A DNA stretch of 35,098 bases from an archaeon (GCA_021800035.1 JAJYZJ010000019.1:1-35098), one strand, 5' to 3'. Positions 8,208-16,738 are shown, counted from the stretch's first letter. Program-made: numbers and translations. Notes: generated by a model not told the origin, from the sequence alone.

Positions 8208-8639
8208 TTGCCGATGGAGCGAGCCAGCAAAGAGGAAGTTTTGACCGGCAGAACACTGCAAGTCTATGTTTTTATGACAAAACGAGGCGCACCTGTAGGG
8301 GTAAGAGAGCTTCAGCGCGCTATGGGATTCGCTAGTCCAAGCGGCGCGAGCCATCACCTCGAGAAGCTGGAGCGTGCAGGCCTTGCGGAAAGAACACAAG
8401 AGGGACAATACCAAGTAAAGCGCCAAGTTGACGCGAGTGTGTTCGCCAACTATCTACGACTAAGGACCCTAATTCTGCCGAGACAGCTTTTCTATCTCAT
8501 CTTCTTCTCAGTATGGCTGGTCGAGTATCTGGAATTAAGCGGGTTAAGGCCAAATCTTACGGCGCTGCTTGCTCTCGCAGCTGCCTCCGCAGGCTTCGGC
8601 TTTGAAGCCCTGAGGTCCTGGCGCAGGGGACCTGCGTGA
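8208..8639 (+). CDS. Winged-helix DNA-binding protein with C-terminal membrane helices
   Basis: This 143-residue protein has an N-terminal winged helix (about 12-75): YVFMTKRGAPVGVRELQRAMGFASPSGASHHLEKLERAGLAER is a classic HTH with recognition helix and wing. It is followed by two hydrophobic helices (about 93-110 and 118-135), placing the DNA-binding head on the cytoplasmic face of the membrane. Membrane-tethered HTH proteins of this build occur in archaea, and their signals are mostly unknown. TTG at 8208 is preferred over ATG at 8214 because of TATA spacing. It precedes the MFS gene by 121 bases on the same strand and may regulate it (inference). Confidence 0.7.
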   Translation: MPMERASKEEVLTGRTLQVYVFMTKRGAPVGVRELQRAMGFASPSGASHHLEKLERAGLAERTQEGQYQVKRQVDASVFANYLRLRTLILPRQLFYLIFFSVWLVEYLELSGLRPNLTALLALAAASAGFGFEALRSWRRGPA

Positions 8640-8760
8640 GCGTCCGCATAGAATCCAGTGCTGGCTACACCTCAGTTAATCAGATATCTTAAAGAAAACG
8701 GCGGACGTGTTTACTCGCCCACCAGTCTTTTAGCATCGTTCTGAAACTTCCAACTTCAGT

Positions 8761-9990
8761 TTGCCAGAAAGAAGGTCAATTCGCTCCCGCGTCCTGCCAA
8801 CCCAAGGGAACATCAGGATACTTGTAGCCTACAATGCCATTCAGGGCGGTTATCTCGGTTACATTACTACGTTCTGGCAACCCTTTATACTTACCCTCGG
8901 CATCCCTGTTGCGACTATCGGCCTGCTCGAAACACTGTCGGGACGTGCAGGAATTCTAGCGAGCCTGATGCAGTCCTTTGGCGGCAGGCTTTCAGACCGT
9001 GTAGGTCGTAGGGGTGTGGCACTTGCCGGTAGCCTATTTCTGATCTGCTGTTGGAGCGTCTCAACTCTTTCGTTTATCCTTCATACTACCATCCTGATCT
9101 ATCTTGCATACCCACTCTGGAGCCTGAGCATAATGGCGCTCCCAGTGCTCGATGCCGCAATAGCAGACACCGTTGACTCACACGAAAGACCCAAGACTTA
9201 CGGAGTTTTCATGTTGGCAAATGTAATTCCTGCCGCAGTTGCGGGAGCGGTGGCAGGGGTAGTATACCCCGCCACTGGCGCGGCGGCGCTTCTCCTTTTT
9301 GCAGCCGCTTTAGAGTCCATCGGCTTTCTTATACTCAGGAAAAACCTGAGAAAAATTCCGCTAGCGAAAGTCGAGCAGGAGGCTGAGGAGGAGGCTTCCA
9401 ATCTAGCTCAGGTTGTCAAAGATGCTGGAAAATACTGGCGACTGTTTGCTGTGTTCGCAGCAGACTCGCTCTCTTGGTCCATTGCCGCATCCATCGCACC
9501 CGCGCTCCTTAAGGCTGTGCAGGGCTATACCAGCGTTGATTTCGGGATTATAGCCGCGGCATTCCAGCTAGGCGTGGCATTCGGAACCCTGCCAGGAGGA
9601 CTATTTGCCAACAAAATCGGCTCAAGAAATCTTTTCGTAACCTCGGAGCTCTTAGGAGCAACCACTTGGCTTGCATGGGGGCTTCATCCTGCGCCGGAGT
9701 TCGCTGGGATTTACGCCTTCATCTGGGGAACGGCTGTTTCAACATGGGTGCCGGTTCAGTTTCAGGTGCTGACAGCCGTTTTTCCTTCGGACAGGAGAGG
9801 CGGCCTGCTGGGAGCGGTTGCTACATTCAGGGGTGTCCTGTCAACGGCAGGGCCTGTTTTCGCGGCGCTACTTTATCTCCGGCTGGGTTATACCGGACCC
9901 TTTCTTATCGGCTCCGGGGCCATTCTGTGCACCGTACTTCTTATTGTCAAATTCATCCCTCCCCAAGTCGGCGCGGTCAGCCGGTCATAG
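8761..9990 (+). CDS. Major facilitator superfamily transporter
   Basis: This 409-residue polytopic membrane protein has about 11-12 hydrophobic segments in two six-helix halves separated by a charged loop (about residues 198-222, KVEQEAEEEASN). The loop 2-3 signature GGRLSDRVGRRGV (about 78-90) matches MFS motif A (G-x-L-a-D-r-x-G-r-r), and GGLFANKIGSRN (about 280-290) is its repeat in the second half. It probably exports or imports a small solute by ion coupling, and the substrate is not deducible. The start is TTG, with an AT-rich TCTTTTAG about 33-38 bases upstream. It stands next to the membrane-anchored HTH gene. Confidence 0.88.
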   Translation: MPERRSIRSRVLPTQGNIRILVAYNAIQGGYLGYITTFWQPFILTLGIPVATIGLLETLSGRAGILASLMQSFGGRLSDRVGRRGVALAGSLFLICCWSVSTLSFILHTTILIYLAYPLWSLSIMALPVLDAAIADTVDSHERPKTYGVFMLANVIPAAVAGAVAGVVYPATGAAALLLFAAALESIGFLILRKNLRKIPLAKVEQEAEEEASNLAQVVKDAGKYWRLFAVFAADSLSWSIAASIAPALLKAVQGYTSVDFGIIAAAFQLGVAFGTLPGGLFANKIGSRNLFVTSELLGATTWLAWGLHPAPEFAGIYAFIWGTAVSTWVPVQFQVLTAVFPSDRRGGLLGAVATFRGVLSTAGPVFAALLYLRLGYTGPFLIGSGAILCTVLLIVKFIPPQVGAVSRS

Positions 9991-10002
9991 TTCACCCGGC
10001 AC

Positions 10003-10038
10003 ATATATAAAGAAACTCTTATATATCAAAGAAATCTT
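10003..10038 (+). promoter_or_regulatory. Tandem duplicated 18-bp promoter/operator repeat
   Basis: Two adjacent 18-base units occur: ATATATAAAGAAACTCTT (10003-10020) and ATATATCAAAGAAATCTT (10021-10038). Both contain ATATAT, AAAGAAA and TCTT. Each has a TATA-like element; the second is centred about 35 bases before the GTG of the winged-helix gene. A direct repeat covering the promoter of a regulator gene suggests two start sites or an operator for autoregulation. Confidence 0.5.
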
Positions 10039-10058
10039 ATGCACCCACGTATGCAACC

Positions 10059-10373
10059 GTGGTCACAATCGAATCGGTTGACGAGCTTGAGAGGATGCTG
10101 AAGGTGCTCTCAAACCCAATCAGATTGAAAATAATCGCATCGCTACAGGGCCAGCCAAATCACGCTTACGCACTTGCCAAACAGTTGGGCCTTTCGTACC
10201 CACTGGCCCACCTCTACTTGGAATCGCTCGAGCATGTGGGACTAATCGAAGGTAGCAGAGTATTAAGCATCGAAGACGAGCGCGAACGGATACTGTACAG
10301 ATTGAAGGACTTCAGAGTCGAGCTAACGCCTGAGTTCATAAGCAAGCTTGTAAATAGCGGAGGTCACAACTGA
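10059..10373 (+). CDS. ArsR-like winged-helix transcriptional regulator
   Basis: This 104-residue protein is almost entirely a winged helix. LERMLKVLSNPIRLKIIASL (about 9-28) is the characteristic ArsR-type first helix with Asn-Pro-x-Arg. YALAKQLGLSYPLAHLYLESLEHVGLIEG is the HTH, and ERERILYRLKDFRVELTPEFISKLV forms the wing and dimerisation tail. No Cys pair for metal sensing is present, so a metal signal is unlikely. The start is GTG, 20 bases after the tandem promoter repeat, and only one base separates the stop from the next gene. It heads the cassette that ends with the ABC exporter and is its likely regulator. Confidence 0.8.
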   Translation: MVTIESVDELERMLKVLSNPIRLKIIASLQGQPNHAYALAKQLGLSYPLAHLYLESLEHVGLIEGSRVLSIEDERERILYRLKDFRVELTPEFISKLVNSGGHN

Positions 10374-10374
10374 C

Positions 10375-10722
10375 GTGGGAAGACTAAGAAACAAAATTGT
10401 GATGCTCTCTCCATCGCTTGGAATGGGAGTCATAGTGCCTGTCGCGGTAATTTATGGTATGGTAGAAGGCCTTTCTGCGGTTGTCGGGCTCATCGCGATA
10501 TTCTTTTCGCTTGTTGCTGCGGCAATAGTAGGAGTGGTTGCGTTGACCACAAGCTTGGGAGTCTTCCTTGACGACGATGCATGGGGCAGTGCCGAAGAGC
10601 GTGAGAAGCTCAGGCTGTATAGGTCGTCAACAGAGAACCTGGCGAAGCAGATGGATGAGCTGAACTCAACTTTGGGACAGATCAGGGACGCGCTGAGACC
10701 CGAGGGAGCTAACCAGAAATGA
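10375..10722 (+). CDS. Two-TM membrane protein with coiled-coil tail
   Basis: This 115-residue protein (GTG start) has two strongly hydrophobic helices (about 16-33 and 38-62, rich in Val, Ile, Ala) joined by a short Glu-containing turn. A cytoplasmic tail (about 68-115) follows, with EEREKLRLYRSSTENLAKQMDELNSTLGQIRDAL showing heptad spacing of Leu/Met, so probably an oligomerising coiled coil. No enzyme motif is present. It starts one base after the regulator gene and overlaps the next ORF by four bases (ATGA), so expression is tightly coupled. It may sense or stabilise the neighbouring ABC complex; that is inference from position. Confidence 0.7.
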   Translation: MGRLRNKIVMLSPSLGMGVIVPVAVIYGMVEGLSAVVGLIAIFFSLVAAAIVGVVALTTSLGVFLDDDAWGSAEEREKLRLYRSSTENLAKQMDELNSTLGQIRDALRPEGANQK

Positions 10723-10853
10723 CCTCAACTACCGATTATGAACATATGGACGACCTAGAGCTCGTAGATGCGCTGGCAGAAAGGGTGCGACGCGCGAGGT
10801 CCACTCTTATTGAAATAAGGGACTTACTGCTGAAGGCAGCAGGAGACGACTAG
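10719..10853 (+). CDS. 44-residue acidic/helical miniprotein
   Basis: ATG at 10719 overlaps the TGA of the preceding gene (ATGA), a typical coupled start. The product is a soluble, probably helical peptide: a Thr/Ser/Asp N-terminus, then DLELVDALAERVRRA and STLIEIRDLLLKAAG with i/i+3/i+4 hydrophobic spacing that suggests a coiled coil. It could pair with the coiled-coil tail of the preceding membrane protein. No family recognised. It is easily missed because of its length, but reading frame, overlap and composition all support it. Confidence 0.6.
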   Translation: MTSTTDYEHMDDLELVDALAERVRRARSTLIEIRDLLLKAAGDD

Positions 10854-10919
10854 GTACATGCGTCTGAACCAGCTTCTTTTACCCCGCGGTTTCCCAGTCA
10901 TCTCAGGCGCTGAGTAATA

Positions 10920-11882
10920 ATGCATCAAGACACTTCCGACGCCATTAATGCGGTTGGCCTAGTTCACAGTTACGATGGCAAAAAGAACGCAGTAGACGGA
11001 ATGACCTTCAATGTCAGGCGCGGCGAAGTGTTTGGGGTTCTTGGTCGGAATGGAGCCGGAAAATCTACACTGATAAAAGTGCTCACAACGCTTATCCGCC
11101 CAACCGCGGGGAAGCTCACTATACTCGGAATGGATCCCTCGCATAAGAGCGAGGAAATCCGGGCACGCATCGGCGTCGTGCAACAGGATGAGTCATTCGA
11201 CTTTACAAGTGTGGAAGGAAACTTCGATATCTACGGGGTGCTGTGGGGTATACCCAAAGCGGTCAGAATAGAAAGGCGAGAGCGATTACTCAAGGAATTT
11301 GACCTGCTAGAGATAAGGAAAAAGAGATCATTTGATCTTTCCGGGGGCCAGAAGCGCCGAGCGCAGGTGGCCAGGGAGTTCATGCATGACATGGATATCC
11401 TCTTCCTTGACGAGCCAACAGTTGGACTGGATGTAATCATGCGCAGAAATCTTCTCGACCTTATCAAAGAACAGGTTAAGGGGGGGCTTACCGTGGTGTT
11501 CACGACCCACAATCTGGAAGAAGCAGATTACCTCTGCGACAGAATTGCCGTAGTGGAATCAGGTAAGGTAATCGCGTTGGATACGGTGGAAAATCTGAAG
11601 CGATTGTATGGTGGCAAAAGAACAGTGGAATTCGCCGTGGAGGGTTCTTCTGGCATCGAGCTTGTTCGAGCGGTAGAACAGAGTCTCAACGGAGAAAGCA
11701 CTCTGAAGGTACTGGATGATGGAACTGCACTGGTGTTAACCGAGGACCCCAAAAAGGCGCTTCGAGTAGTAGTCGAAGCGTCTCAGAAACTTGGGGTTCA
11801 GCTCGAATGGCTCAACGTTCGGAAAAATACCCTAGAGGATGTGTTTCTCAGTTCCATAGGTGAACAAAGGAGCGGGAACTAG
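10920..11882 (+). CDS. ABC transporter ATP-binding protein (DrrA/ABC-2 exporter type)
   Basis: This 320-residue protein has Walker A GRNGAGKST (42-50), Q-loop VVQQDE (87-92), signature LSGGQKRR (140-147), Walker B ILFLDEP (160-166), D-loop GLD and switch histidine TTHNLEE. The C-terminal 80 residues form the extra alpha-beta domain found in DrrA/CcmA-like exporters. It powers export by the permease encoded immediately downstream, whose ATG directly follows this stop. It is separated from the miniprotein gene by 66 bases that include a T-rich stretch, so it might also have its own promoter. Confidence 0.92.
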   Translation: MHQDTSDAINAVGLVHSYDGKKNAVDGMTFNVRRGEVFGVLGRNGAGKSTLIKVLTTLIRPTAGKLTILGMDPSHKSEEIRARIGVVQQDESFDFTSVEGNFDIYGVLWGIPKAVRIERRERLLKEFDLLEIRKKRSFDLSGGQKRRAQVAREFMHDMDILFLDEPTVGLDVIMRRNLLDLIKEQVKGGLTVVFTTHNLEEADYLCDRIAVVESGKVIALDTVENLKRLYGGKRTVEFAVEGSSGIELVRAVEQSLNGESTLKVLDDGTALVLTEDPKKALRVVVEASQKLGVQLEWLNVRKNTLEDVFLSSIGEQRSGN

Positions 11883-12617
11883 ATGGTACTTCCCCGAGTT
11901 TCCCGGCTTGTTTACAGGAATTTTAAGGTAAACACAGACCCCGCATCGCTTGTAATTCTAGTAGGACTGCCCGCGATGTATCTTGTATTTTTCGGCTTTG
12001 GCTTCGGAGATCTGCTTTTCATCGCACCTGGGCTCATGGCTTTCCAGTCGGTTATGGCGGGCACGGTGGGAGGTGGCATGCTTTGGGCCGACAGGCGCTA
12101 CGGAATGCTGGCTCAGCTGCTCGTGGGCCCGTTTTCCAGACTGGATTATCTTCTAGGGATCATGCTGACCACTGTGATATTCGGGCTGGCTGGTGCGGTT
12201 GTAATGTACGCCGTGGCGTTCGCACTTCTTCACGGGGTCTATATCAGCCCACTCGGCTGGGGGTCTGTCGTAGTAACAATAACCGTGGGTTCTCTTTTCT
12301 TCGGCGCATTAATGCTCATACTATCGGCATTAGTCAAATCCAACAACACCTACAACAGTATTCAAATTCTGGTGTTATTCTTCATAAACTTCGCGAGCAC
12401 GGTGTTTTACCCCGATACACCTCGATTGCCTGTGATTCTTCAAGTGCTCTTCCGGGTGAATCCTTTGTCATATATCGCTAATTTGGTGAGAGCGGGGTTT
12501 GATGGCACACTTGCGCCGGTAGACGTGTTTTACCTGATCGGCCTTTTGGCGGGAACAGTGATTCTGGTAGTGCTTGCAACTAGGACCTATATGCGCTCGG
12601 ACATTTCATACACATGA
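11883..12617 (+). CDS. ABC-2 type transporter permease
   Basis: This 244-residue membrane protein has about six hydrophobic segments in ABC-2 order. The N-terminal amphipathic region (PRVSRLVYRNFKVNTDPA) precedes TM1. GGMLWADRRYGMLAQLLVGPFSRLDYLLG is the conserved cytoplasmic ABC-2 loop that couples to the ATPase. NPLSYIANLVRAGFDG before the last helix is the matching C-terminal signature. The zero-base junction with the ATPase gene shows they form one exporter. Substrates of this group include drugs, lipids and polysaccharides, and nothing here chooses among them. Confidence 0.9.
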   Translation: MVLPRVSRLVYRNFKVNTDPASLVILVGLPAMYLVFFGFGFGDLLFIAPGLMAFQSVMAGTVGGGMLWADRRYGMLAQLLVGPFSRLDYLLGIMLTTVIFGLAGAVVMYAVAFALLHGVYISPLGWGSVVVTITVGSLFFGALMLILSALVKSNNTYNSIQILVLFFINFASTVFYPDTPRLPVILQVLFRVNPLSYIANLVRAGFDGTLAPVDVFYLIGLLAGTVILVVLATRTYMRSDISYT

Positions 12618-12722
12618 CCTGCTCCAAAAAATCCCTCAGAATATATCGAGCTCAACAAAGACTACAAAGTGGAGCCTGACCGGATAATAAGGCGTTCATG
12701 CCACTATGCTGAAATCAATGAT

Positions 12723-13778
12723 TCAGAAAACTGGAACAAACCTGAGTTCCTCATGACCGGGCTCGAGCCCGCCTAGAATGGGTACCTTTTCACTGCACTT
12801 TGGACAGCGGTTGTCTGCTGTCAAATTCCAAGAAACTATGTCATATGATTCTCTGTCAATCAGGCGGTAACCACAGCCAGCACAGTAGGTGTCCTCGTAT
12901 TTGTGTCCCGGCACGTTCCCTATGTAGACATACTTCAACCCGGCCTTCTTAGCGATTTCATAGTGACGCTCCAGAGTCTCGACTGGGGTGGAAGGAAGGT
13001 TCAGCATTCGGTAGTCCGGGTGAAACCGCAGAAAGTGAATCGGTGTTTCAGGGCCCAAATTGTCATAGACCCACTTGGAAAGCTTCTCGCACTCGGCTAG
13101 ATCATCGCCTACCTCGGGGACCACCAAGTCCGTCAGTTCAAGGTGGATGCTCGTTCTGCGCTTTGCTTCCAGCAACGTCTCAAAAATGGGAGCCGGGTCT
13201 GGTATCCCGATATACCTCTGGACAAAAGACTTCTTTCCACTTCCTTTGAAATCAACTGTTAGGCAATCGAGAAACTTTGCCATTTCTGTGACAGTTTCTG
13301 GCGTCGCATAACCGTTCGAAACAAATATGTTGAAGAGACCCTGGCTATGTGCAAGGCGCCCAATATCCCTAGAATACTCGATGTATATTGTGGGCTCATT
13401 GTAGGTGTACGCTATGCCCTGGCAGCCATGTTGCAGCGCCATCTCTACCACACGCTCATTCGATAACACCTCCCCTTCGGCTCTCCTTCGCTGGCTAATA
13501 TCGAAATTCTGGCAATATTGGCAGAGCCATGAGCAACCGCTGGTGGACACTGAGAAGATTCTCGACCCTGGCCTGTAATGGGTAACAGGCTTCTTCTCGA
13601 TGGGGTCCACGTGACCAGTGATGAGGCGACCGTAAACAAGCAGTTCGAGCCTGCCGTCGACATTCTGCCTTATCCCGCACAGGCCGACCTGGCCTGACCC
13701 AATTTGACAGCGTCTCGCGCACGCAAGGCACCTTATGCGGCCAGAAGGAAGAAACTCGTAGAGCTCCGCTTGCCGCAT
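12723..13778 (-). CDS. amrS: AmmeMemoRadiSam-type radical SAM enzyme
   Basis: This 351-residue protein has a radical SAM Cx3CxxC motif, GCSWLCQYC (Cys82, 86, 89), followed by NFDISQRR. A Cys-rich N-terminal element comes first (Cys17, 20, 24, 34), and two CxxC pairs at the C-terminus (CAGC, CPKC, about 305-335) probably bind zinc. This three-part layout and the segments IEKKPVTHYRPG and GIAYTYNEPTIY match the AmrS (formerly PflA-like) family. It should generate a 5'-deoxyadenosyl radical from SAM using a [4Fe-4S] cluster. Its substrate in archaea is not firmly established. The usual AmmeMemo partner is not in the window. It lies 63 bases after the flavin oxidase gene, same strand. Confidence 0.88.
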   Translation of the reverse strand: MRQAELYEFLPSGRIRCLACARRCQIGSGQVGLCGIRQNVDGRLELLVYGRLITGHVDPIEKKPVTHYRPGSRIFSVSTSGCSWLCQYCQNFDISQRRRAEGEVLSNERVVEMALQHGCQGIAYTYNEPTIYIEYSRDIGRLAHSQGLFNIFVSNGYATPETVTEMAKFLDCLTVDFKGSGKKSFVQRYIGIPDPAPIFETLLEAKRRTSIHLELTDLVVPEVGDDLAECEKLSKWVYDNLGPETPIHFLRFHPDYRMLNLPSTPVETLERHYEIAKKAGLKYVYIGNVPGHKYEDTYCAGCGYRLIDRESYDIVSWNLTADNRCPKCSEKVPILGGLEPGHEELRFVPVF

Positions 13779-13841
13779 TTGACCCGATACTCAAATGCAA
13801 CCGTGAGTGATTAGGGTATTGGCTGAGATTGCGGACTGAGA

Positions 13842-15206
13842 TTAATAGCCCTTTCCGGGATTCAAGATGCCTTTGGGATCGAGAGCCGTCTTTATTTGTC
13901 TCATCGAATTCAACGCAGCATCCCCAATTTCCATTTTGAGATATGGTAATTTTGAAGAGCCTATCCCGTGCTCTCCCGTAAGCGTTCCGCCCAAATCGAC
14001 TGTGAGACTGTAGAGGGAGCTGAGAAGTGCCTCCAGCTTGCTCTCGCTCAGCAAATTTCGGTTGAATTCCAGGTGCAGGTTACCATCACCAGCATGCCCG
14101 AAGAAGGAAGGGTGGAGTGCGGTATTCGAAAAGATTTTCCTGCTCCCCTGCACAAGCTCAGGAAATCTAGATACGGGCACTGCAACATCATCCCGAAACC
14201 TTGGACCGTAAAGCTTCTCCAGCGCCAGTGTTGTCTTCCCTCTCAAGTCCCACATGGCATTCGCGTCGTCAAAATAAAGTGGTTCGCCCATAGGCCCGAA
14301 TTCGGTCAGCATGTCAAGCAGCGAACTCAAAACTTCACTCTCGCGGCTGGCTGTTGATTCTATTTCGAGCATGAGCAGTGAGGGAGACTCTGGGAGCGAA
14401 GAGTTGTAAACCGCGTTAAGTGCATCAATACAGCTTTCGTCCAAAAATTCAATTGCAGAAATCGCTATGAAAGGCGAATGCGCTAGTTTTACAACAGCCT
14501 TGGTCGCTGCTTCAATGTCTGGAAGGGATACCGTTACACCCATTCGTTTCTGAGGGAGTGGTGCTAGGCGTAAGAGGATATTAGTGAATATTCCAAGGGT
14601 ACCTTCGCTACCAACAAGCAGGCGAACCATATCAAGTCCACTGGATGACTTTCTTGCACGCGTTCCGTACCAAACCCTTTTACCAGTACCCAGTACAGCG
14701 TCAATAGCCTGAACCCAAGACTTTGTTGAACCATACCTGTAACTGCGTGGACCAGCAGCATTCGTAGAAACGTTTCCACCAACGGTTGATATTTCCCAGC
14801 TGCCAGGATTGGGAGGAAAGAAGAGCCCATGCTCCTCCAATCTTCGGTTGAGCTCTCGATTAATCAATCCTGGCTGGACCAGTGCCAACATGTTATCCTT
14901 GTCGATGTCAATAATTTTGTTCAAGTGTGTGGCAAAATCGACTACCACAGCTCCCCCAAACGGCACACACTCGCCATCCAAGCTGCTGCCTCCTCCCCTT
15001 GCGACAATTGGAACTGATTCCGAGAAGGCCCAGGAGACAAGCGACTGCACGTCATCCGCCTCTGTGACTCTTACAACTCCTCCCGCCTTGCCGGATACGT
15101 TTGAGAGAATATCACTTGAGTAGGCGTTCAGTACGTCCTTGTCGAGCATTACCTTCCCTTTTAGAGCCGGAGGCAGTTTCGTGAAATCCAAACCCTTCTG
15201 TGACAC
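13842..15206 (-). CDS. FAD-linked oxidase, GlcD/D-lactate dehydrogenase type
   Basis: This 454-residue protein has a PCMH-type FAD-binding domain (about 40-220): VARGGGSSLDGECVP (68-82) and NPGSWEISTVGGNVSTNAAG (133-152) bind FAD phosphates. It has the FAD-oxidase C-terminal domain with FGHAGDGNLHLEF and LTGEHGIGSSK, whose histidines bind the metal and substrate carboxylate. It oxidises a 2-hydroxy acid such as glycolate or D-lactate and passes electrons to a membrane acceptor. No GlcE or Fe-S GlcF subunit is adjacent. The start is GTG at 15206, with a TATA-like GATAATAG 22-30 bases upstream. Confidence 0.9.
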   Translation of the reverse strand: MSQKGLDFTKLPPALKGKVMLDKDVLNAYSSDILSNVSGKAGGVVRVTEADDVQSLVSWAFSESVPIVARGGGSSLDGECVPFGGAVVVDFATHLNKIIDIDKDNMLALVQPGLINRELNRRLEEHGLFFPPNPGSWEISTVGGNVSTNAAGPRSYRYGSTKSWVQAIDAVLGTGKRVWYGTRARKSSSGLDMVRLLVGSEGTLGIFTNILLRLAPLPQKRMGVTVSLPDIEAATKAVVKLAHSPFIAISAIEFLDESCIDALNAVYNSSLPESPSLLMLEIESTASRESEVLSSLLDMLTEFGPMGEPLYFDDANAMWDLRGKTTLALEKLYGPRFRDDVAVPVSRFPELVQGSRKIFSNTALHPSFFGHAGDGNLHLEFNRNLLSESKLEALLSSLYSLTVDLGGTLTGEHGIGSSKLPYLKMEIGDAALNSMRQIKTALDPKGILNPGKGY

Positions 15207-15250
15207 GCCTAGTGACTGACTGCGGACTATTATCCACTTTGCGGTACGTC

Positions 15251-15832
15251 CTAGAGACTGCGCTCAGGGCCATGCTCGGGCAGGATTGCTGTACCCGCTG
15301 AAGAACTGGGCACGCCGCCCATGTTCTCTGCCCTGCTCAGCGTTTCCTCTATTAGGTTGAGTATGCTGTCACCTGTTATTTCCACCGTAGGTTCAAGGCA
15401 TTCATGCCGAATCTGCTTAATCAGGTCTGAAGCATCCACCCCTAGTGGTTCGAACTTGGCATTGCCGAGAAGTGCATCAAGCGAACTGTTTCCGGAAGGC
15501 GAGTCCGTAGTTGCAGCCGTCGACACCGGCCCGGCATAACGTCGTGCGGTAAAGCGGTTAACCGTCGCCTGCCCCCTTTCAGGGTTATCGGGTCTTGACG
15601 TTTCTTTGCGTGCCGCGCCCCGGCCCCTTTCGGAAGAGTCTTTGTGTTGAAGCACGGCCAAGAATACAAGAGCCGTTGGCAACACTCCAACTGCCACTAG
15701 TAAGAGGCTGTCGGCAAGGCCATTCGGTTCAGTCATGCCTGCCCACACAAAGCGGGGACCGCCGGACAGCATAGCTTTAGTGCCTGGGATTAGAGAGATA
15801 CAAAACTGAAGCAATAATTTGTAAAGGTTCAT
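15251..15832 (-). CDS. Hypothetical protein with N-terminal membrane anchor
   Basis: The 193-residue frame contains one clear membrane helix (ADSLLLVAVGVLPTALVFLAV, about residues 40-61), then a long charged, low-complexity linker, and a small helical C-terminal region (DASDLIKQIRHECLEP, DSILNLIEETLSRA). It probably faces the cytoplasm with its C-terminus. The start is uncertain: ATG at 15832 has AT-rich sequence 15-28 bases upstream, but ATG at 15736 would place the membrane helix right at the N-terminus (161 residues). The stop lies 44 bases before the flavin oxidase start, so the two could be co-transcribed. No family recognised. Confidence 0.5.
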   Translation of the reverse strand: MNLYKLLLQFCISLIPGTKAMLSGGPRFVWAGMTEPNGLADSLLLVAVGVLPTALVFLAVLQHKDSSERGRGAARKETSRPDNPERGQATVNRFTARRYAGPVSTAATTDSPSGNSSLDALLGNAKFEPLGVDASDLIKQIRHECLEPTVEITGDSILNLIEETLSRAENMGGVPSSSAGTAILPEHGPERSL

Positions 15833-16738
15833 GGGGGCAATAGTAAAGAATTGAATCGCAATGTAAGTCGAGTTTGCCCCCTCCCGGCCCCCGGCGTGCT
15901 CATTCCGGCTTAAACATGATGAAACCTCGAACAGTTACAGGTCGGTGACATGCGATTCCTTCGTAAATCCCATATGGTATATTTATCCAATCCCTAGGCG
16001 GTCTGCTCAGCAGTTTTGGTTCGCAGTTCAGAAAACATTGTCAGCCATGTTGTCGCGGTCCGGGAGGTTCTTGCTCCTGTGGCAATTCCGGTGTGATCAA
16101 TCCTTGAATCCCCATTTAAGCATATTCAGCGTACGGTACGGTAGCGAACCCAGGGCAGATCAACTCGTCAAACCCCTCCAAAGCGGACGAAGTTCCAAAT
16201 GTGCAAGTGGCACATACCAAGTGAGCTTCCTCACTTTATGGCCAATCACCTGTCACAGGAGAGGGTTGGCCCCGTCTAAAGGGAGTAGTTCGCTCGCAAC
16301 ATGCCTGTCCTAGCTGTGCTGAAATAGCGCACAACGCCAGCGCACCAAAAAGCATCCGTTATGGCCCCGCAATTGCTGATATGCCACATCTAGATTGAGC
16401 CTGAGGAGTCTCAGAGAGTTTGCCTAACCGGATCTAGAAAGCGCATAAATGGCCTCTCCCATATGGTTTCAGTTGTAGCATGGCTATCTCCAGAGCTGCC
16501 GAAGCTGCGAATAAGGGGTCCTCAATCCGAGGTGGGCACTCGGGCCTGCGGCACAGTCGGCCCGTACCGCTTTGGTTAGGAGCTTTTCGAATAATATGGA
16601 TAATTCGGCCATTTATTGCAAATAACCGAAAAGCTCAATTAGCAGCCGCACAGAGTGCTTCCGATAAAAATGGTAGCAGTTTCAGTCAAGGGCGAAAATC
16701 TCGGCGACGTACCGGCTTAGGAAGGGCCGTCTGGCATT
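15833..16738. other. 906-bp region without a convincing gene
   Basis: This is the longest gene-free stretch. Frames at 15945-16313 (122 codons) and 16480-16785 (101 codons) have shadow-like composition rich in Ser, Arg and Cys, and no motif. TATA-like elements occur at about 15978-15987 (GTATATTTAT) and 16114-16123. A short perfect hairpin GTGAG-CTTC-CTCAC lies at 16220-16233, and a larger inverted repeat at 16580-16636. I could not match RNase P, SRP RNA or tRNA hallmarks. It may hold an unrecognised RNA or decayed sequence. Confidence 0.4.
16580..16636. repeat. 10-bp perfect inverted repeat with structured spacer
   Basis: GAGCTTTTCG (16580-16589) is perfectly complementary to CGAAAAGCTC (16627-16636). 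The AT-rich 37-base spacer contains a second, imperfect inner pair (ATAATATGG and CCATTTAT) and a TATA-like ATAATATGGATAA. It ends about 100 bases before the ATG of the regulator-like gene at 16739. It could be an operator, a cruciform or stem-loop RNA, or the remnant of a small mobile element. Confidence 0.5.

Noticed and set aside
16101-16114. 14-base exact repeat TCCTTGAATCCCCA, also at 33991-34004.
   Set aside because: One exact 14-mer pair is expected by chance in a window of this size, and the flanks differ.
15945-16313. 122-codon plus-strand ORF in the gene-free region.
   Set aside because: Composition is Ser/Arg/Cys/Trp rich with no domain or promoter at leaderless spacing; looks like a random open frame.
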